Assembly: GCA_009741485.1 (NCBI GenBank)
Contig: CM019236.1
Location: forward strand, 32,598,340 to 32,662,339
Length of the DNA: 64,000 bases
Reading direction: 5' to 3'
Source of the DNA: Malurus cyaneus samueli
Lineage: Eukaryota > Chordata > Aves > Passeriformes > Maluridae
Below the pieces are notes generated by a model. The model ran no database searches. It had not been told where the DNA came from and was given only the letters and a program-made list of their open reading frames with translations. Each line of letters begins with the position of its first letter. Within the stretch, counting starts at the first letter, position 1. Below are positions 63,131 to 64,000 of this stretch, one piece after another. A program made the translations under genes and the position numbers.

Positions 63131-64000
63131 TCGGAAAAAGTCACAGTGGCCCAAAATTTCTGAACTCCGTGCCTAACTCAATGAAAACATACCCACATCT
63201 AGCTGGACATCCTAAATCTGACACTTCTCATGTATATAAACTACACCTCAAATAATTGCACACCTTTAGGAAATAAAAAGAACTTTCTCAAAAGCTGTTC
63301 TGGATTGCTGGTACAAAACAAAAGCAGAGATAAAAGCATGAAAATGGAGTAGGCATTGAAAAAAAAAACAGAACAAAAGGGTTTTGTATCCTGCCTTGCA
63401 CACTTCTTATTGACCCTACTGCTGTATCAGGCAGTATTTCTGTCTGTCATTTTCACGTTATTCATGTGAAAAGAGACCACTAATGAGTTTCATTTTCTTC
63501 CTAGATTAGCAACCATGGTTGTCTGAGGTTCCAACACTCAGATGCACAATGACAATGCTGACCTAAATTCAGGAAGACTTGGGTAGCTCATGTTTCCTAA
63601 AAACAAAGCCTGCAGCTGATGAATACACACCAGGGCAGATGCTGTAGCAGATATCAAACCAGAGCTCCCACAGTTCATGCTGTTGTTACTAAGCTTGGAT
63701 CATGAACATCTTAAATACATTCACAAAAGCAAGGGCCATCTTACACTGAACAGCAAGGAGTTGACACAGTCTGCATTCTCATTTGAAACAGAAAACTAAA
63801 ATATCCCCTAGCGATATGCACTTTCAGAAAGCAATCTGCTTTGAAAGAAAACAACAAAAAAACTCAACTAAACAGAAAAAAATCCTAATAATAAGCCAAC
63901 CAAAACCCAACCCAAACATTAATAGTTTAACGTATTAAATGTCCTAAGTGTACTTTGCTGCTGCATTAAGCTGTTTAATTACTATGCTGCAGTCAGTACC

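Larger units (their letters stand above)
52453..64000. other. Upstream flank of TJP2, far part
   Basis: About 11.5 kb of AT-rich DNA with a few microsatellites. FXN is the usual upstream neighbour in vertebrates, but I recognise none of its exons on either strand in this stretch. It may lie beyond the window. Confidence 0.5.

Noticed and set aside
52453..64000. Search for FXN exons upstream of TJP2
   Set aside because: None of the conserved frataxin segments appears in either strand's frames, so I do not report the gene here.

Overview
This is vertebrate nuclear DNA, almost certainly from a bird. The interspersed repeats I recognise are all CR1-type LINE fragments with the usual avian 3' end, I recognise no mammalian-type SINEs, and the one gene is split into many short exons with GT/AG borders. 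I recognise a single protein-coding gene: TJP2, the tight-junction scaffold ZO-2, on the minus strand. TJP2 is Z-linked in chicken, so a Z-chromosome origin is plausible, but that is inference.

Layout. 1-5150 is downstream of TJP2 and holds four CR1 fragments in alternating orientation. 5150-30082 holds the TJP2 3' UTR and 23 coding exons. I placed the borders by eye from splice sites and reading phase. Every phase matches across every junction, and the coding exons sum to 3,579 nt, which is 1,192 codons plus a stop. Protein order: alternative N-terminus, PDZ1, a long Arg/Ser/Asp-rich linker, PDZ2, a second linker, PDZ3, SH3, a degenerate guanylate-kinase (GuK) domain, an acidic segment, a proline-rich and charged tail, and a C-terminal T-E-L PDZ ligand. 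30-47 kb looks like the 5' intron or intron set. It holds three CR1 fragments, a 1.2-kb minisatellite with a 30-bp unit (37.68-38.90 kb), and a short CpG-rich patch directly beside the minisatellite. 47.34-48.11 kb is a strong CpG island, the best candidate for the main TJP2 promoter. It also has a good plus-strand splice donor, suggesting divergent transcription. 48-64 kb contains one CR1 fragment and otherwise nothing I can call; I recognised no exon of the expected neighbour FXN.

How it works together. The window is essentially one locus: a scaffold gene that apparently uses more than one 5' end. A distal CpG-island promoter would supply 5' UTR. A first (or second) coding exon at 30.0 kb supplies a 24-residue N-terminus. 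A downstream ATG in the next exon gives a shorter product of 1,165 residues. I found no undescribed multigene system. The most unusual items are the 30-bp minisatellite, which is open in several frames on both strands, and a 40-nt pure T tract forming the 3' splice-site pyrimidine tract of a 67-nt exon.
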